Origin: Bacteroidia bacterium
Lineage (GTDB): Bacteria > Bacteroidota > Bacteroidia > Cytophagales > JAAEPT01
Direction of reading: 5' to 3'
Length of the DNA: 64,000 nucleotides
Assembly: GCA_030431525.1 (NCBI GenBank)
Contig: JAUIJC010000012.1
Coordinates: 46,374-110,373 of the forward strand
This document shows, in pieces, positions 61,445 to 64,000 of this stretch. The position numbers and the translations under genes are program-made. Within the stretch, counting starts at the first letter, position 1. The number at the start of each line of letters is the position of its first letter. Below the pieces are notes generated by a model. That model had not been told where the DNA came from, made no database searches, and worked only from the letters and a program-made list of their open reading frames with translations.

Positions 61445-62683
61445 TCAAGGCTTTGTACCCTTTGTTGGTTTGTTTACGGTCACAACACTTTTTTGGGTAT
61501 CCATTTTTGCTGAGTGAGGTGTGTGAATAAACTCTTTGTCAGCTCCTTTGATGTTGAGCAAGGCTTTTACCATACAAAGAATGGCCTTTGGGATTTGGGC
61601 AAGAGCCTTCAATAGTTCCTTATTGAAGAATCTTGCAGGCACCGAAATCCAAAGGGAAATCGAATTGATGAGCAGTAGTCCCACCCAAATAGGCCAATAC
61701 AGAAAAGGATGAATGACCAAACTGATGGCGGAAAGAAGAATGAGCGAACCAAACATGAGCATCCTAGGAGGGATGAATGTCTGGAAAGCTTTGTCGAAAA
61801 AGTCCACGTTTCCCTTGAGTAAAAGTCCTTTGATGCCATCCCACATATAATTTTTGAAGTAGTAGGCTTGGGAGGCAATCCAACGCGTTCGCTGTTTTGA
61901 GAACACTTGGGAGTTCTGGACTTTCTCATCATAGACATAGGCATCCTCCAAGTATTCGATGAACACCTTGTCTTTTAGAATTTTAAGTTCAATCTCTTTG
62001 TCTTCCCCTGCCACGTCATTGATGTCCCGCATAATCTTGCGGAAATAGTGAAAGTCAAAGGCCATGGCCGAGCCAATCAGTCCCGATGACATTCCAAGTA
62101 CTCGGTGGGCTTTTCGGAAGAAATGATTGTTGATTTCCTCATTGATGCCATCCAAAATGGCAAAAGGAGTATTGAGATTTTTTGCTGTTCTGTGGCCCTG
62201 AACGACTTTGGTTCCGCTCTGAAAGGCAAGATTAACTTGACTCAGGAAATCGCCTGCCATAATGTTGTCAGCATCCAAAATGACAATTCCGTCATAAACA
62301 TCCTGAGGGAGTTGTTTTATGGCTTCATTAATGGCCTTGGCTTTGGTGCTCTTTTCAAAGCTCACCTCAATCAATTTGATGGGAAGCTCCTTAAGAGAGG
62401 TTATAGTTGATGGGGTGAACGAGTCGGCAATAATTACCACATCATAAGAGGCCTGCGGATAGATTTGTTTCAGGGCGTCCCTTGCCACGTCAACGATGAC
62501 CTCGTCCTCCTTATAACCTGGAATCAGCACGGCAATTTTTTTCTTTTTGTCGGTAGGCAAGAGGCGAGGATGGTATGAAAACCGTCCAGCTATGGCCAGA
62601 AGAAGAATATAGGCAACGCTAATACCGAAGTATCCAAGCAGGAAATATTGGATAAGATGCGAGACTAAAAGCAAGGTCTCCAT
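61445..62683 (-). CDS. Membrane glycosyltransferase, family 2
   Basis: 412 residues. One N-terminal membrane helix, a GT2 catalytic domain (about 45-290; AVLIPGYKEDEVI, VIILDADN with the DxD-like metal site, GEDKEIELKIL, and KQRTRWIASQ as the QxxRW-type motif), then four C-terminal membrane helices. This is the shape of processive or lipid-linked sugar transferases such as cellulose-synthase-like or NodC-like enzymes. The operon continues from the O-antigen-ligase-like gene upstream, 28 bases away. Confidence 0.85.
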   Translation of the reverse strand: METLLLVSHLIQYFLLGYFGISVAYILLLAIAGRFSYHPRLLPTDKKKKIAVLIPGYKEDEVIVDVARDALKQIYPQASYDVVIIADSFTPSTITSLKELPIKLIEVSFEKSTKAKAINEAIKQLPQDVYDGIVILDADNIMAGDFLSQVNLAFQSGTKVVQGHRTAKNLNTPFAILDGINEEINNHFFRKAHRVLGMSSGLIGSAMAFDFHYFRKIMRDINDVAGEDKEIELKILKDKVFIEYLEDAYVYDEKVQNSQVFSKQRTRWIASQAYYFKNYMWDGIKGLLLKGNVDFFDKAFQTFIPPRMLMFGSLILLSAISLVIHPFLYWPIWVGLLLINSISLWISVPARFFNKELLKALAQIPKAILCMVKALLNIKGADKEFIHTPHSAKMDTQKSVVTVNKPTKGTKP

Positions 62684-62711
62684 GAGGATAAAGTTCTATG
62701 GGGTTTAATTC

Positions 62712-64000
62712 TTAGAAATATTTTTTGACTTCGCGCTTTGCGCATCCCATTTGGGAGCCATATAGGTGAATGATATAGATAATCATGGAAGAAGGCATCT
62801 GATTTTGAACCTCATTGCCATAACTGGCCAAGAGGATTCCTGCGGACCCTGCAGTAAGGGCCAATATTTTTTGTCTTAATTCAGGGTCTCTAAGTTTCCA
62901 CACAATGCCACCCCCTTTTCCTAAAATGTAGAGCTGAATCCCAAACCAGATAATGAAGCCGATGATACCGTATTCAGCCCAGTTTTTTACGAATAGGCTG
63001 TCAGGAGGAATCTTCGAAATGAAGCGGTCGGCGTTATAGGTTTGGCCCCAGTTACCAATGGTGCCAACACCTGTCCCGAAGGGCCTTGTTTTAAGGTACT
63101 CTCGAAGAATTCGTTGGTTATTTAGTCGTTCTTGGAAGGAAGGATCGCTTAGGTCTAATGAAGTTCTCATCCTTCTGATTTCGGCATTTCCCTGACCTAT
63201 ATAGGTAAACTTCAAGAAGCAAAACGCGAAGCCACCCAACGCAAGGCCAAGCATCAAAGCTTTCGTTCTTTTTGTAAGAATAAGATAGACTAATCCACCA
63301 GCAAGGATAACGAACAGCGCTCCTCGGGTTCCTGAAATCATAAATCCATAGATCAGTAACCCTCCAATAATGCCGTAGATGATTTTTTTCTTTAAGGTTA
63401 AATGGGGGCCCGCGGCAAGGATAAGAGCAACTAGTCCAATATGTGCTTGTGATGCACCAAACTGTCCAGCGTCACTATAGAATGAGAATACCCGAAGCAC
63501 ACCAAAAAGGATGTGGGTCTTTGCATTTCCAGCATCTAACCATTCTTGTTCAAAGCTTGAAACTCCAAGAAAGTGTTGTTTGATTCCGTATAAGGTTCCA
63601 AAAACAGAGAGACCTATGATAATATCTAAGAATAGGTTTAGGTGCTTCCGTTCATTAAAGAGGATAAAGGTTATAGGGGTTAAGAGTAGCCAGTAAAGGG
63701 AAGCTGAACGCATGCCGTAGAACCATCCTAAAGGACTGCCACGGAAGGGGTTTAACAACTGGAGGACATTGATGGCAAACCATAGGAGAGCAAAAGTGGT
63801 TAGCTCATTTTGGGCAGCTTTGAACCCAGCGCCATGGAAGCTTTTAAAGGTTATGGCAATTAATGCAAGAACCAAAAGAATGTCCATTCCAAGCCCTAAG
63901 GGCAAGGTTGGCAATACACGAGCGGCACCAATTCCTACAAAACAATAAACCACAAAACACAGAAGGCTGATGATGGGTTTTTTGAAAATGTATGTAGTAA
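62712..64000 (-). CDS. O-antigen ligase/polymerase-like membrane protein (5' end outside window)
   Basis: At least 429 residues; the frame stays open to base 64000 with a further membrane helix (FKKPIISLLCFVVYCFVGIG), so the start is outside. About 10-12 hydrophobic segments and a large periplasmic loop (about residues 265-330 of the visible part: SLDLSDPSFQERLNNQRILREYLKTRPFGTGVGT ...) that holds the usual RP-x-G-x-G motif of O-antigen ligases (WaaL) and polymerases (Wzy). The family is clear; ligase versus polymerase is not. Confidence 0.8.
   Translation of the reverse strand, partial: TTYIFKKPIISLLCFVVYCFVGIGAARVLPTLPLGLGMDILLVLALIAITFKSFHGAGFKAAQNELTTFALLWFAINVLQLLNPFRGSPLGWFYGMRSASLYWLLLTPITFILFNERKHLNLFLDIIIGLSVFGTLYGIKQHFLGVSSFEQEWLDAGNAKTHILFGVLRVFSFYSDAGQFGASQAHIGLVALILAAGPHLTLKKKIIYGIIGGLLIYGFMISGTRGALFVILAGGLVYLILTKRTKALMLGLALGGFAFCFLKFTYIGQGNAEIRRMRTSLDLSDPSFQERLNNQRILREYLKTRPFGTGVGTIGNWGQTYNADRFISKIPPDSLFVKNWAEYGIIGFIIWFGIQLYILGKGGGIVWKLRDPELRQKILALTAGSAGILLASYGNEVQNQMPSSMIIYIIHLYGSQMGCAKREVKKYF

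Overview
The window is a piece of a Bacteroidota chromosome, most likely an aerobic, probably marine member of the Cytophagia/Flavobacteriia side of the phylum. The evidence is two proteins with type IX secretion sorting tails, a FecI/FecR/STN-TonB receptor set, LytS/LytTR regulators, a lipidated BamA homologue (TamL), an exosortase of the XrtN kind with a VIT-domain partner, oxygen-dependent HemF, and -7 promoter boxes of the Bacteroidota form TAnnTTTG (TAACTTTG before dnaG, before the DNRLRE gene and before the 59.9-kb gene). No rRNA, tRNA or CRISPR array was found. The genes at both edges (rhlE on the left, an O-antigen-ligase-like gene on the right) run off the window.

Layout. 1-3.5 kb: RhlE-type helicase and DnaG primase. 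3.6-15.5 kb: a surface-glycan locus (asparagine-synthase-like protein, methyltransferase, two GT4-type glycosyltransferases, KdsC-like phosphatase, YfhO-family membrane protein, flippase, WecB-type epimerase) with a secreted double-DNRLRE protein inside it. 15.6-24.7 kb: housekeeping and envelope genes (pfkA, M1 peptidase, PAP2 phosphatase, hemF, tamL, an SpoU-type RNA methyltransferase, a pair of related membrane proteins). 24.75-27 kb: a small membrane-protein gene whose 5' end is cut off by a degenerate group II intron, then an AT-rich secreted orphan. 27.2-38.2 kb: a 3313-residue secreted LamG/T9SS giant and a small secreted neighbour that carries one of its modules. 38.5-39.8 kb: an AT-rich three-gene operon (HNH nuclease, unknown protein, minimal nucleotidyltransferase) that looks like a defence or conflict cassette. 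40-45.2 kb: VIT/VWA protein, orphan membrane protein, Tat-type metallophosphoesterase, XrtN-like exosortase. 45.3-50.5 kb: TonB receptor, lipoprotein, FecR, ECF sigma. 50.9-59.7 kb: two paralogous LytS-like operons, one apparently active with a LytTR regulator and one whose kinase has lost its phospho-acceptor histidine; between them lie an RluA-type pseudouridine synthase, a CBM9/DUF5916 outer-membrane protein and a leucine-rich-repeat protein. 59.9-64 kb: small genes, a Gre-like protein, a family-2 glycosyltransferase and the O-antigen-ligase-like protein, which may belong to a second glycan locus.

The intergenic DNA is unusually rich in structured repeats. I see (1) inverted arrays of diverged 7-base or 8-base units, (2) three-hairpin elements of about 100 bp, two of which bracket the exosortase gene, (3) an element of about 130 bp with long terminal inverted repeats in two copies, and (4) a repeat of about 103 bp present next to each AT-rich accessory gene block, with the group II intron inserted 10 bases from one copy. 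The candidates most worth follow-up are the HNH-X-nucleotidyltransferase operon with its palindromic operator, the paired LytS pseudokinase operons, the 103-bp repeat that marks accessory cassettes, and the heptad and three-hairpin repeat families.
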